Shown here: piece after piece, positions 51,274-59,322 of the stretch
How positions within the stretch are numbered: position 1 is the first letter of the stretch
How the letters are laid out: each line of letters starts with the position of its first letter
Assembly (NCBI RefSeq): GCF_000421625.1
Contig: NZ_ATXJ01000001.1
Span: forward strand, 1 to 64,000
Direction: 5' to 3'
DNA: 64,000 nt
Source: Thermus islandicus DSM 21543
GTDB taxonomy: Bacteria > Deinococcota > Deinococci > Deinococcales > Thermaceae
Program-made: the position numbers and the translations under genes
The notes under the pieces: model-generated
The model's database searches: none
What the model was told of the DNA's origin: nothing
What the model saw: only the letters and a program-made list of their open reading frames with translations

Positions 51274-51702
51274 ATGGAAAAGGAAAAGCTCATCCAGGGG
51301 TTGAACGAGGACCTGGCCCACGAGTACCAGGCCATCATCCAGTACACCACCTACGCGGCGGTGGTCTCCGGCATCCACCGCCAGGAGCTCAAGGAGTTCT
51401 TCCTGGCCGAGATCCAGGACGAGCTCCGCCACGCCCAGCTCCTCTCCGACAAGATCGCCGCCCTGGGGGGCAAGCCCACCACCGTCCCCGCCCCCGTCCC
51501 CGAGGCCGAGGACGCTCGGGCGATGCTGGAGGCCATCCTGAAGGCGGAGACGGAGACGGTGGCCCGCTACGTGAAGCGGATGAAGGAGGCCGAGGCCTTC
51601 GGGGACTACGGCCTGGCCAACGACCTGCAGGAGATCATCTCCGAGGAAACGCGGCACAAGGAGGAGACGGAGAAGCTCTTAAGAGGCCGCTGGAAGGAGT
51701 GA
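51274..51702 (+). CDS. Ferritin-like (bacterioferritin-type) protein
   Basis: A 142-residue four-helix protein. A di-iron-like pattern is seen: Glu in LNEDLAHEYQAIIQYTTYA (near 18), E-x2-H in FLAEIQDELRHAQLL (near 50), Glu in AILKAETETVARYV (near 96) and E-x2-H in IISEETRHKEETEKLL (near 130). It probably stores or oxidises iron. It has a GAGGTGA site and TAGGGT (51253-51258) as a possible own -10 box. A strong palindrome (51706-51726) follows its stop. Confidence 0.85.
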   Translation: MEKEKLIQGLNEDLAHEYQAIIQYTTYAAVVSGIHRQELKEFFLAEIQDELRHAQLLSDKIAALGGKPTTVPAPVPEAEDARAMLEAILKAETETVARYVKRMKEAEAFGDYGLANDLQEIISEETRHKEETEKLLRGRWKE

Positions 51703-51705
51703 GGC

Positions 51706-51726
51706 CCTCCCGGCCAGGCCGGGAGG
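51706..51726 (+). terminator. Hairpin after the ferritin-like gene
   Basis: A perfect palindrome CCTCCCGGCC-A-GGCCGGGAGG four bases beyond the stop codon. There is no T-run, so it may stop transcription weakly or protect the 3' end. Confidence 0.5.
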
Positions 51727-51757
51727 CCTGGACCAAGCAGGAGACACAGGAGGGGGT

Positions 51758-51915
51758 ATGCGCTTCGCCGAGCTTGCCCAGCGCTTCCTAGCGGCTCCCC
51801 GAGGGACCGGAGAAGGAGGCCCTCTCCCTCCTCCACGCCATGCTCCAGGAGGTCTGGCGGCAGGTGGGGGCGGGGCCCCGGGCTCGAGGAGCTCCGCAAC
51901 CTCCAGGGAGCCTAG
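51758..51915 (+). pseudogene. Small gene broken by two frameshifts
   Basis: An AGGAGGGGG site precedes ATG 51758 (MRFAELAQRFL). Coding character then continues in the next frame from 51792 (RLPEGPEKEALSLLHAMLQE, VW) and shifts again within the G-run near 51865-51882 to GPGLEELRNLQGA and a TAG at 51913-51915. Both shifts have the same sense, as if one base were gained each time, or as sequencing errors in G/C runs. The repaired product would be about 50 residues; no family recognised. Confidence 0.45.
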
Positions 51916-51921
51916 GCCCCG

Positions 51922-51943
51922 GCCCCCGCCCGCGGGCGGGGGC
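51922..51943 (+). terminator. Strong rho-independent terminator
   Basis: A 22-base perfect palindrome (GCCCCCGCCC-GC-GGGCGGGGGC) is followed by TTCTTCTCT. It closes the transcription unit before the histone-fold gene. Confidence 0.85.
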
Positions 51944-51969
51944 TTCTTCTCTCCACGAAACCTTCTTGA

Positions 51970-51981
51970 TATGAATAATAT
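51970..51981 (+). promoter_or_regulatory. AT-rich promoter of the histone-fold operon
   Basis: TATGAA (51970-51975) and TAATAT (51976-51981) are adjacent possible -10 boxes in a short AT-rich island between the terminator and a GGAGGTGA ribosome site (51996-52003). No clear -35 box. Confidence 0.5.
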
Positions 51982-52007
51982 AAGAGGGGTGGGATGGAGG
52001 TGAAGCT

Positions 52008-52454
52008 ATGCTGATGAAAATCGCCGAGTTTGAGAGGCTCTTCCGCCTGGCCGCCGGCCTGGACGTGGACAAGGACGACCTCAAGCGCCTGTCCGACTTC
52101 CTCCGCGACAAGCTCCACGACCTCCTGGTGGCGGCGGAGCGGAACGCCAAGTACAACGGCCGGGACCTCGTCTTGGAGCCCGATCTCCCCCTCACCAAGG
52201 GCCTGCAGGAGATCCTTCGGGCGTTCCGCGAGATGGACGTGGCCCTGGAGTTAAAGCCCGTGCTGGACGCCCTGGCTGGCCTGCCCCCCTTGGACCTCGA
52301 GGTCTCCGAGGACGTGCGGCGCCTCCTCCCCGACCTGGCCGGCGCCTTGGTGGTGGCCTACGCCCGGGTGCTCAAGGAGCTGGAGCCCGGCCTCAAGAAC
52401 CCGCAGGCCGAGCACCACCAGCGGGCCGAAAGGATCTTCAACCTCCTCCTTTAG
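52008..52454 (+). CDS. DUF1931 protein (double histone fold)
   Basis: The 148-residue protein resembles the DUF1931 family, whose Aquifex member Aq_328 has two histone folds in one chain. Visible are IAEFERLFRLAAGLDVDKDD at the N terminus and a repeated helix pattern ending A-L-V-V-A-Y-A-R-V-L-K-E-L. Whether it binds DNA is unknown. Unlike HU it is not very basic. ATG 52008 has a strong site seven bases upstream. The membrane protein gene follows after one base. Confidence 0.75.
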   Translation: MLMKIAEFERLFRLAAGLDVDKDDLKRLSDFLRDKLHDLLVAAERNAKYNGRDLVLEPDLPLTKGLQEILRAFREMDVALELKPVLDALAGLPPLDLEVSEDVRRLLPDLAGALVVAYARVLKELEPGLKNPQAEHHQRAERIFNLLL

Positions 52455-52455
52455 G

Positions 52456-52875
52456 ATGGTCCAGGACCTCCTGCTCGGCCTCTACCGGAGGGCCCTCCGC
52501 CTGGTCTTCAACCTGGTGGTGGTGGCCCTTCTGGTGGGCCTCTTCGTGGCCACAGGGCGCACCATCTTGGATCTGGGCCTTACCCTCTCCGAGCCCACGG
52601 TGCGCCTGGGGCTAAAGGAACTGGTCAGCAACGCCCTGAGCCTGGTCATCGTCCTGGAGCTGGTCCGGGTATTCGTGGAGTACTTTGATCTGGAGCGGGT
52701 GCGCCTCGAGGTGCTTCTGGAGATCGGGGTGGCCCTGGCCCTCCGGGAGCTCCTCCTCAACCTCTTCGCCGAGAAGCTCTCGGGCCTGGACCTCTTCTTC
52801 TGGACCCTGGGCATCCTGGCCCTGGCGGCCGGGCGCACCCTGGCGGTGCAGTTCCCCCCGAGGAGGCAAGGATGA
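52456..52875 (+). CDS. PsiE-like membrane protein
   Basis: A 139-residue protein with four hydrophobic segments (LVFNLVVVALLVGLFVA, LVSNALSLVIVLELVRVFV, LLEIGVALALRELLL, FFWTLGILALAAGRTLAV) and the PsiE-like segment E-Y-F-D-L-E-R-V-R. PsiE is named for phosphate starvation in E. coli but its function is unknown. It overlaps the following TrkA-C gene by four bases (ATGA). Confidence 0.75.
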   Translation: MVQDLLLGLYRRALRLVFNLVVVALLVGLFVATGRTILDLGLTLSEPTVRLGLKELVSNALSLVIVLELVRVFVEYFDLERVRLEVLLEIGVALALRELLLNLFAEKLSGLDLFFWTLGILALAAGRTLAVQFPPRRQG

Positions 52876-53345
52876 AGGTGGAAGAGGTGGTTCTGCCCGG
52901 CGTGGGGCGCAAGTTCACCATCACGGTGCAAAGCGGAGACCGCCTGGTCATCGTGGTCCACAGCTCGGGCAGGCGGGAGCTGCAGTACTTTGAGGCGGAT
53001 AGTGAGGACGAGCCCAGCGCCGCTTTGGACCTCACCGACGAGGAGGCCCGGGAGATCGGGGCCATCCTGGCGGGCGTCCTCTTCCATCCCGAGGCGGTGG
53101 GGGACACCCAGAGCAAGCTGGGCCAGAAGGTCATTGAGTGGATCAAGGTCCTGCCCGGTTCCAAGCTCGCGGGCAAGCGGGTGGGAGACCTCCACCTGCC
53201 CCCGGGGGCCCATCTCCTGGCCGTGGACCGTCCCGGGGCCCCCCTTATGCCGCATCCCTCCCCGGAGACGGTCCTCGAGGTGGGGGACACCCTGGTGGTG
53301 GCGGGAAGCCGGGAGGCGGTGGAGGCCCTGAAGCGGAGCCTGTGA
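52872..53345 (+). CDS. KhtT-like regulatory subunit with TrkA-C domain
   Basis: The 157-residue soluble protein has an N-terminal part (VVLPGVGRKFTITVQSGDRL) like KhtT and a C-terminal TrkA-C/RCK domain (LPGSKLAGKRVGDLHLPPGA, then VLEVGDTLVVAGSREAVEAL). KhtT controls the K+/H+ antiporter KhtU. Its stop overlaps the next start (TGATG), and that gene encodes an antiporter, so the pair is a KhtTU-like system. Confidence 0.85.
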   Translation: MKVEEVVLPGVGRKFTITVQSGDRLVIVVHSSGRRELQYFEADSEDEPSAALDLTDEEAREIGAILAGVLFHPEAVGDTQSKLGQKVIEWIKVLPGSKLAGKRVGDLHLPPGAHLLAVDRPGAPLMPHPSPETVLEVGDTLVVAGSREAVEALKRSL

Positions 53346-54484
53346 TGCACCCCTCCGTGGAGGCCTTCGCCCTGGCCGCGGGGCTTTTGGCCCTGGGGGC
53401 GGCCCTCGTGCACCGCTTCGGCTTCCCGCCCCTGCCCGTCTACCTGCTCACGGGCCTCCTGGTGGGGGATCGGCTTCCGGTGGAGGCGCTGGAGCCCCTC
53501 CCCTCCTTGGGGCTTTTGCTCCTCCTCTTCTCCGTGGGCCTGGAGTTCGGCCCGGACCGCCTTCGGGAGCTTTCGGCCAAGGCCCTTCGGGCCGGCTTCT
53601 ACGACGCCTTGGCCCTGCCCCTGGGGTTCCTCCTGGGCCTCCTCGCGGGCCTAGACGCCCGGGGCGCCGCCCTTCTGGCCGGGGTAACCTACGTGAGCTC
53701 CAGCGCCGTCATCGCCAAGCTCATCGTGGACCTCCGCCGGGCCGCCAATCCTGAAAGCGAGGTGGTGCTGGGGGTCTCGGTGCTGGAGGACCTGGGGGTT
53801 GCCCTTCTCCTCGCCCTCCTCGGCGGCCAGGGCCCCGGGGGGATTCTGGCCGGGGGGATCCTGGCCCTGGCCTACTTCGCCTTCGCCCGCTACCTGGGCC
53901 CCCCTCTGGTGCGCTTCGTGGAGGGGATCTCTGACGAGCTGGTCCTCCTCATGGGCGCGGCCTTCACCGCCGGAACCGCCCTCCTCTTCCAGGCGGCGGG
54001 CACCTCGGAGGGGCTTGGCGCCTTCCTCTCCGGGGTCATCGCCGCCTCCTTGGGCTTGAGAGAGCGGCTGGAGCGCCTCTTTGGGCCGGTGCGGGACCTG
54101 GGGGTGGCCCTCTTCTTCCTGGTGGTGGGGGCAGAGTCCCTGGAGGTCCTGGGCAACCTCTCCCCCCTGGGGGTGGCCCTGGCCCTCCTGGGCCTTCTCC
54201 TCAAGCTCCCCCTGGACCATTTGGGCGGGGGGCGGGCCGGGCTTGGCCGGAAACGGCGGCTCTACGCCGCCCTATACCTCCTTCCCCGGGGAGAGTTCAA
54301 CCTGGTCCTGGGTTCCCTCGCCCTGGCCCAGGGTTACCCCCTGGTGGCCCAGGTGGCGGTGCTCTCGGTGCTGGTTTCCGTCCCCCTGGGCGCCCTCGCC
54401 ATTCGGTTTGCCCCGGAGCTGGGGCGCCTCCTCCTCGGCGAAGCTCCCCGGGGCCAAGGCCGCGCCGCCGCTAAACCCCGGTAG
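53345..54484 (+). CDS. KhtU-like monovalent cation:proton antiporter (CPA2)
   Basis: A 379-residue membrane protein with about twelve hydrophobic segments. CPA2 features are LPVYLLTGLLVGDRLP near the N terminus, LLLFSVGLEFGPDRLREL, the discontinuous helix YVSSSAVIAKLI and VSVLEDLGVALLLAL with a single Glu-Asp, and PRGEFNLVLG near the C terminus. With the upstream KhtT-like protein it probably exports K+ for H+. The single acidic site differs from the Asp-Asp of NapA, fitting an electroneutral exchanger. Confidence 0.88.
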   Translation: MHPSVEAFALAAGLLALGAALVHRFGFPPLPVYLLTGLLVGDRLPVEALEPLPSLGLLLLLFSVGLEFGPDRLRELSAKALRAGFYDALALPLGFLLGLLAGLDARGAALLAGVTYVSSSAVIAKLIVDLRRAANPESEVVLGVSVLEDLGVALLLALLGGQGPGGILAGGILALAYFAFARYLGPPLVRFVEGISDELVLLMGAAFTAGTALLFQAAGTSEGLGAFLSGVIAASLGLRERLERLFGPVRDLGVALFFLVVGAESLEVLGNLSPLGVALALLGLLLKLPLDHLGGGRAGLGRKRRLYAALYLLPRGEFNLVLGSLALAQGYPLVAQVAVLSVLVSVPLGALAIRFAPELGRLLLGEAPRGQGRAAAKPR

Positions 54485-54510
54485 GCTGTAGGCAAGGGGC
54501 AGCGGGCGTG

Positions 54511-54516
54511 TATCCT
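54511..54516 (+). promoter_or_regulatory. Possible -10 box of the membrane protease-rhomboid unit
   Basis: TATCCT lies 18 bases before the ATG at 54535, with GGAGGAC between them. No clear -35 box. Confidence 0.4.
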
Positions 54517-54534
54517 GGTTTTCGGAGGACAGGT

Positions 54535-55365
54535 ATGGAGATCTTCTTTCAGCTCTTCTGGCTCTTCTTCATCCTTTCCGCGCTTTCCCCCTACCTCCAG
54601 CAGCAGATGCTCCTGGGGGCCAGGGCCCGGAAGATCGCGGAACTGGAAAGAAGGCGGCAAAGCCGGGTCATCACCCTCATCCACCGCCAGGAGGCGGTGA
54701 GCCTCCTGGGCATCCCCATCAGCCGCTTCATCAACATTGACGACTCGGAGCAGGTCCTGAGGGCCATCCGCCTCACCGACAAGAACGTGCCCATTGACCT
54801 CATCCTTCACACCCCAGGAGGCCTTGTCCTGGCCGCGGAGCAGATCGCCGAGGCCCTCCTCCGCCACCCCGCCAAGGTCACGGTCTTCGTCCCCCACTAC
54901 GCCATGTCCGGGGGCACCCTCATCGCCCTGGCCGCAGACGAGATCGTCATGGACGAAAACGCCGTCTTGGGGCCGGTGGACCCCCAGCTCGGCCAGTTCC
55001 CGGCGGCGAGCCTCCTCAAGGTCCTGGAGAAGAAGCCTCTCTCCGAGATAGACGACCAGACCCTGATCCTGGCGGACGTGGCCGAGAAGGCGCTAAGGCA
55101 GGTCAAGGCCACGGTGAAGAATCTCCTCCGGAAGCACATGCCCGAGGAAAGGGCGGAGGAGGTGGCCACCCTGCTTTCCCAGGGCACCTGGACCCACGAC
55201 TACCCCATAGACGTGGAGCAGGCCCGGGCCATGGGGCTCAAGGTCTCCACCGAGATGCCCCTCGAGGTCTACGAGCTCATGGACCTCTACCCTCAAGCCC
55301 AAGGCCAGAGGCCCAGCGTGCAGTACGTGCCCCTCCCCTACCGCCAGGGACCGGGGAGGCACTAG
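54535..55365 (+). CDS. SppA-like membrane serine protease (ClpP fold, DUF114 type)
   Basis: A 276-residue protein with one N-terminal membrane helix (IFFQLFWLFFILSALSPYL) and a ClpP-like domain. The strand LILHTPGGLVLAAEQIAEAL (near 87-106), the probable catalytic Ser in HYAMSGGTLIALAADEI (near 125), and LGPVDPQLGQFPA follow the S49/DUF114 pattern. It likely cuts membrane or misfolded proteins from the cytosolic face. It is directly followed by a rhomboid gene with no gap. Confidence 0.82.
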   Translation: MEIFFQLFWLFFILSALSPYLQQQMLLGARARKIAELERRRQSRVITLIHRQEAVSLLGIPISRFINIDDSEQVLRAIRLTDKNVPIDLILHTPGGLVLAAEQIAEALLRHPAKVTVFVPHYAMSGGTLIALAADEIVMDENAVLGPVDPQLGQFPAASLLKVLEKKPLSEIDDQTLILADVAEKALRQVKATVKNLLRKHMPEERAEEVATLLSQGTWTHDYPIDVEQARAMGLKVSTEMPLEVYELMDLYPQAQGQRPSVQYVPLPYRQGPGRH

Positions 55366-55998
55366 GTGTTCCCCCTTTACGACCTCAACCGCACCCGCCG
55401 CCCCCCCCTGGTCGTAAGGGGCCTGGTCCTGGCCAACGCCTTGGCCTTCCTCTGGGAGCTTGCCGCGGGCCCCGAGGCCGTGGTCCAGGCCTTGGGCTTC
55501 GTCCCCGCCCTGTTCTTTCAGGACCCCGTGGGGCAGGCCCACCGCCTCCTCACCAGCATGTTCCTCCATGGGGGATTGTTTCACCTTCTTTCCAACATGT
55601 GGTTCCTCTGGGTCTTCGGGGACAACGTGGAGGACCGCATGGGCCCCGGGCGCTTCCTCCTCTTCTACCTCCTTGGGGGCGTGGCGGCGGCCCTGGCCCA
55701 GGGGCTCTTCATGCCCGGCTCCTTCGCCCCCATGATCGGGGCAAGCGGGGCGGTCTCCGCCGTCTTGGGCGCCTACTACGTCCTCTTCCCCCGGGCCTAT
55801 GTGGTCTCGGTGGTCTTCCTCATCTTCCCCTTTTTCGTCACCTTCCCCGCGGGGTTCTACCTGGGGTACTGGGCCTTCCTCCAGCTCCTCCAGGGGGTTT
55901 TGGGCCTTCCGGGCGTGGCCTGGTGGGCCCACCTGGGGGGGTTCCTCTTCGGGGTCCTCTTCGCCCGCCGCTTCGCCCCTAGGTGGCGGCGCTGGTAG
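55366..55998 (+). CDS. Rhomboid family intramembrane serine protease
   Basis: The 210-residue rhomboid has six or more membrane segments. HGGLFHLLSNMWFLWVFGDN (near 68-87), the catalytic Ser in MIGASGAVSAVLGAYYV (near 127) and the catalytic His in WWAHLGGFLFGVLFARRF (near 188) are all present. It cuts within membrane helices. GTG 55366 follows the upstream stop directly. Its stop TAG is the start of a -10 box for the next gene. Confidence 0.93.
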   Translation: MFPLYDLNRTRRPPLVVRGLVLANALAFLWELAAGPEAVVQALGFVPALFFQDPVGQAHRLLTSMFLHGGLFHLLSNMWFLWVFGDNVEDRMGPGRFLLFYLLGGVAAALAQGLFMPGSFAPMIGASGAVSAVLGAYYVLFPRAYVVSVVFLIFPFFVTFPAGFYLGYWAFLQLLQGVLGLPGVAWWAHLGGFLFGVLFARRFAPRWRRW

Positions 55999-56001
55999 AC
56001 T
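55996..56001 (+). promoter_or_regulatory. Leaderless -10 box for the CBS-napA pair, built on the rhomboid stop codon
   Basis: TAGACT starts with the rhomboid TAG stop (55996-55998) and lies 7 bases before the ATG at 56009. Confidence 0.55.
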
Positions 56002-56008
56002 GGAGCCC

Positions 56009-56458
56009 ATGAAGGTCCAGGACCTCATGACCCCGGACCCGGTGGTCCTACGCCCGGAGGCCACCCTCGAGGAGGCCGCCCGGAAGATCCTGGAGACCCG
56101 CTTTGGTAGCTTTCCCGTGGTGGAGGGGGGGCGCCTTGTGGGGCTTCTCCGGGCGGAGGACCTCCTCCCGAGGCCGGAGAACATTCCCTTCTCCGACGTG
56201 GAGGCCCTGCAGCTCTTCGGGGAGTGGGTGGACAAGAACGTCCTGGAGGAGATCTACCGCCGCTACCAGAAGACGCCCGTGAGGGCGGCCATGCGCACCG
56301 ATATCCCCCGGGTCCACCCGGAGGATCCTTTGGGGAAGGCTCTAGAGATCCTCCTCACCGGCGAAATCCGCCATCTCCCCGTGGTGGATGGGGAGGAGAG
56401 GGTGGTGGGCATCCTCACCCGGAGCGACATCCTGAAGCTCATCCTCAGGAGGGGCTGA
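56009..56458 (+). CDS. CBS-domain pair protein
   Basis: A 149-residue protein of two CBS motifs: VQDLMTPDPVVLRPEATLEE at the start and VRAAMRTDIPRVHPEDPLGK near 92, ending RHLPVVDGEERVVGILTRSD. CBS pairs bind adenosyl compounds and regulate partner proteins. Its stop overlaps the napA start (TGATG), which suggests that it senses nucleotides or ionic state for NapA. That link is an inference from gene order. Confidence 0.88.
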   Translation: MKVQDLMTPDPVVLRPEATLEEAARKILETRFGSFPVVEGGRLVGLLRAEDLLPRPENIPFSDVEALQLFGEWVDKNVLEEIYRRYQKTPVRAAMRTDIPRVHPEDPLGKALEILLTGEIRHLPVVDGEERVVGILTRSDILKLILRRG

Positions 56459-57621
56459 TGCACGGGGCCGGACACATTTTGGAGGTGTTTTACCTCCTCC
56501 TTGCGGCCCAGGTGCTGGCCTACCTCTTCCAGCGTTTCCGCCAACCCGTGGTCATCGGGGAGGTGCTTTCGGGCATCCTGGTGGGGCCCGCCCTTTTGGG
56601 CCTGGTGCACGAGGGAGAGGTGCTGGAGTTTTTGGCGGAACTAGGGGCCATCTTTCTCCTCTTCATGGTGGGGCTGGAAACCCGGCTTAAGGACATCCTG
56701 GCCGTGGGCAAGGAGGCCTTTTTGGTGGCGGTCTTGGGCGTGGCCTTCCCCTTCGTGGGGGGGTACCTCTACGGCCTAGAGCTCGGCTTCCAAACTCTCC
56801 CCGCCCTCTTCCTGGGCACCTCCCTGGTGGCCACCAGCGTGGGCATCACCGCCAGGGTCCTCCAGGAGCTCGGGGTCCTCTCCCGCCCCTACGCCCGCAT
56901 CATCCTGGGGGCGGCGGTGATTGACGACGTGCTGGGCCTGATCGTCCTAGCCGTGGTGAACGGGGTGGCGAAGACCGGCCAAGTGGAGGCGGGGGCGATC
57001 CTCGGGCTCATCCTCCTCTCCATCGTCTTCGTGGGCCTGGCGGTCCTCCTTTCCCCCCTCATGGCCCGCCTGCCCCTAGAAAGGCTTCCCGTGGGAAGCC
57101 CCCTGGGCTTCGCCCTGGCCTTGGGCGTGGGCATGGCGGCCCTGGCGGCCGCCATCGGGCTTGCCCCCATCGTGGGGGCCTTCCTTGGGGGGATGCTCCT
57201 TTCGGAGGTCCGGGAGAAGTACCGCCTCGAGGAGCCCGTCTTCGCCATCGAGGGCTTCCTCGCCCCCATCTTCTTCGCCATGGTGGGGGTGAGGCTGGAG
57301 CTTTCCGCCCTCCTAAGCCCCGCCGTGTGGGTGGCGGGGAGCGTGGTCACCCTCATCGCCATCCTGGGGAAGGTCCTCGGGGGGTTCCTGGGGGCCCTCA
57401 CCCAGGGGGTGCGGAGCGCCTTCACCGTGGGGGTGGGCATGGCCCCCCGGGGGGAGGTGGGGCTCATCGTGGCCGCCTTGGGCCTGGCGGCGGGCGCGGT
57501 GAACGAGGAGGAGTACGCCATCGTCCTCTTCATGGTGGTCTTCACCACCCTCTTCGCCCCCTTTGCCTTGAAGCCCCTCATCGCCTGGACGGAACGGGGC
57601 CTCAAGGGGGCGAAGGAATAG
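56458..57621 (+). CDS. napA: NapA, Na+/H+ antiporter
   Basis: A 387-residue CPA2 antiporter very similar to T. thermophilus NapA of known structure. The ion-binding Asp156-Asp157 pair (VIDDVLGLIVL), the unwound helix TSLVATSVGITARVL and Lys305 (AILGKVLGGFLG) are at the same positions. It swaps external H+ for internal Na+ by an elevator movement. It is translationally coupled to the CBS gene. The 3' end overlaps the convergent transglycosylase gene by 20 bases. Confidence 0.96.
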   Translation: MHGAGHILEVFYLLLAAQVLAYLFQRFRQPVVIGEVLSGILVGPALLGLVHEGEVLEFLAELGAIFLLFMVGLETRLKDILAVGKEAFLVAVLGVAFPFVGGYLYGLELGFQTLPALFLGTSLVATSVGITARVLQELGVLSRPYARIILGAAVIDDVLGLIVLAVVNGVAKTGQVEAGAILGLILLSIVFVGLAVLLSPLMARLPLERLPVGSPLGFALALGVGMAALAAAIGLAPIVGAFLGGMLLSEVREKYRLEEPVFAIEGFLAPIFFAMVGVRLELSALLSPAVWVAGSVVTLIAILGKVLGGFLGALTQGVRSAFTVGVGMAPRGEVGLIVAALGLAAGAVNEEEYAIVLFMVVFTTLFAPFALKPLIAWTERGLKGAKE

Positions 57622-59221
57622 CCTTGTAGGCGGCGTAAGCGGAGAGCACCTGGGCGAGGTACTCCCGGGGCTCGTCCCGCTCCTGGAAGCGGAGAAAGGC
57701 GAGGAGGCTCCCCTCCCGGGCCACGCCCCTTAGGGTGTAGCCGATCCCGCCGTTGTAGGCGGTGAGGGCGCAGGCCACCCGCTCCATGCCCGCGAAGGCC
57801 CCGCACCGCTCCAGGAGCCAGGCGAGGTAGCGGGCGGCGTAGCGGATGGCGCGCTCAGGGTCCAAGGGGTCGGCGGGGGCTTCCCCCAGCATTCTCGCCA
57901 CGTCCGCCCAGGTGCTGCTCAGGAACTGGGCAAGGCCCAGGGCCCCCGTGGGGCTCACCGCCCTTGGGTCAAAGCGGCTTTCCACGTGGAGGAGGGCAAA
58001 GAGGAGGTCAGGGTCCAGGCCCTCCTGCCTTGCGTAGGCCTCCACCCACGCCCGGTAGGGCCGGGGATAGGCGAGGTCCGTGGGCCAGGCGGCCCGGATC
58101 CCCTCCCGGTAGGCCCCCAGGCGGTAGAGGAGGGGGACGAGGGCGGGCCAGTCCTCGGGCCTCCGCCAGAGGGCGTAGCGCACCTCCCCCCGGGCCCAGG
58201 CCCCCTTTCCCGCCCGGGCCAGGGCCTCCACCAGGGGAAGGACCTCGGGCGGCGGGGCCTCCTTGGCCTTGGGCGGCGGGTCCGGCGCCTTGCCCACGAG
58301 GAGGCCCAGGCCCCCCTCGAGGCGGGCGTAGGCCTCCTGCCGCGCCTCCTTGTTGCCGAGCTCTCCCGCGAGGAGGTAGGCGCGGAGGGCGGCGTCGTCG
58401 GCGTAGGGGCTTTTGCCCCGGGCCAGGGCGAGGTAGAGGGGAAGGGCCTCGGCCTTCCGCCCCAGGCGCTCCAGAAGCCCCGTAGCCCGCCAAAGCCCCT
58501 CCGGGGGGCCCTCCCGGTAGCGGAGAAGGGCCTCCTCGAGGCGGCCCATCTCCTCCAGCAGAAGGCCCTCCGCGTAGCGCGCCTCGGGGTAAGGGGAGCG
58601 GGCAAAGGCCTCTAGGGCCTCCTCCCTTCTCCCCAGGCGCCAGAGGGCGTACCCCAGGCCGAGGTAGCCCCTCGGGTCCTCCCGGGCCCAAGCCCGGTAG
58701 TGGGGGAGGGCTTCCTCGTAGCGGCCCAGGCGGTAAAGGGCCTGGGCGCGGAGGTCGGGCCTTTTGCCCTCGGGGAGGACCCGGAGAAAAGCCTCGTAGG
58801 CCCGGCCCCGGAAGAGGGCCTGGTAGAGCCCTTCCCCCTCCCCCAGGCGGAGGAGGGCTATAGCGGCCTCCTCCGCGGGAAGAAGCCTCGTCCAGGCGGA
58901 GAAGGCCCGGGGATCCTTCGCCGCCTCCAAAAGGGGAGCGGCCACCCGCCAGGCCGCCTCCGCCTCCCAACCCGGTTCAAAGGCCCGCACCTCCTCCAGG
59001 AAGAGGGCGTAGCGCCAGGCGTATTCGGCCTGCTCCGCCAGGGGCACCTCGGCCCGTCCCACGAGGGCCCAGCCGGCGAGGAGGCTGGCATACCCCCCTC
59101 CTCCCAGGGCCACCTGGCGGAGGGAGGCCGTGTCCCCCCTCTCCAAGGCGGCAAAGGGCTCGGGAAGGCTCTGGGCCCGGCAGGCGGCGAGGAAAAGGAG
59201 GAGAAGCCAGAGGCCGCGCAC
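57602..59221 (-). CDS. slt: Soluble lytic transglycosylase-like lipoprotein with TPR repeats
   Basis: The 539-residue protein has a lipoprotein signal (LWLLLLFLAAC, Cys near 14), a superhelical TPR region (about 80-380) and a C-terminal SLT domain with the catalytic Glu in LLFALLHVESRFDPRAVSPTG, followed by GLAQFLSSTWADVA and ALTAYNGG. This is the Slt70 layout. It cuts peptidoglycan between MurNAc and GlcNAc in the envelope. GTG 59221 was chosen because TAGGGT lies 6 bases upstream. Confidence 0.92.
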   Translation of the reverse strand: MRGLWLLLLFLAACRAQSLPEPFAALERGDTASLRQVALGGGGYASLLAGWALVGRAEVPLAEQAEYAWRYALFLEEVRAFEPGWEAEAAWRVAAPLLEAAKDPRAFSAWTRLLPAEEAAIALLRLGEGEGLYQALFRGRAYEAFLRVLPEGKRPDLRAQALYRLGRYEEALPHYRAWAREDPRGYLGLGYALWRLGRREEALEAFARSPYPEARYAEGLLLEEMGRLEEALLRYREGPPEGLWRATGLLERLGRKAEALPLYLALARGKSPYADDAALRAYLLAGELGNKEARQEAYARLEGGLGLLVGKAPDPPPKAKEAPPPEVLPLVEALARAGKGAWARGEVRYALWRRPEDWPALVPLLYRLGAYREGIRAAWPTDLAYPRPYRAWVEAYARQEGLDPDLLFALLHVESRFDPRAVSPTGALGLAQFLSSTWADVARMLGEAPADPLDPERAIRYAARYLAWLLERCGAFAGMERVACALTAYNGGIGYTLRGVAREGSLLAFLRFQERDEPREYLAQVLSAYAAYKAIPSPP

Positions 59222-59227
59222 ACCCTC

Positions 59228-59233
59228 ACCCTA
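59228..59233 (-). promoter_or_regulatory. Leaderless -10 box for the transglycosylase gene
   Basis: TAGGGT on the minus strand lies 6 bases before the GTG at 59221. Confidence 0.45.
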
Positions 59234-59322
59234 GCAGACCCCCTTGAGAAGAAGGGCAATGCTTCCTTCAGGGATAGCCCCCTGGCGGAAAAGGGGGAGG
59301 CGGGCTTAGCCTGGTAAGGCTT

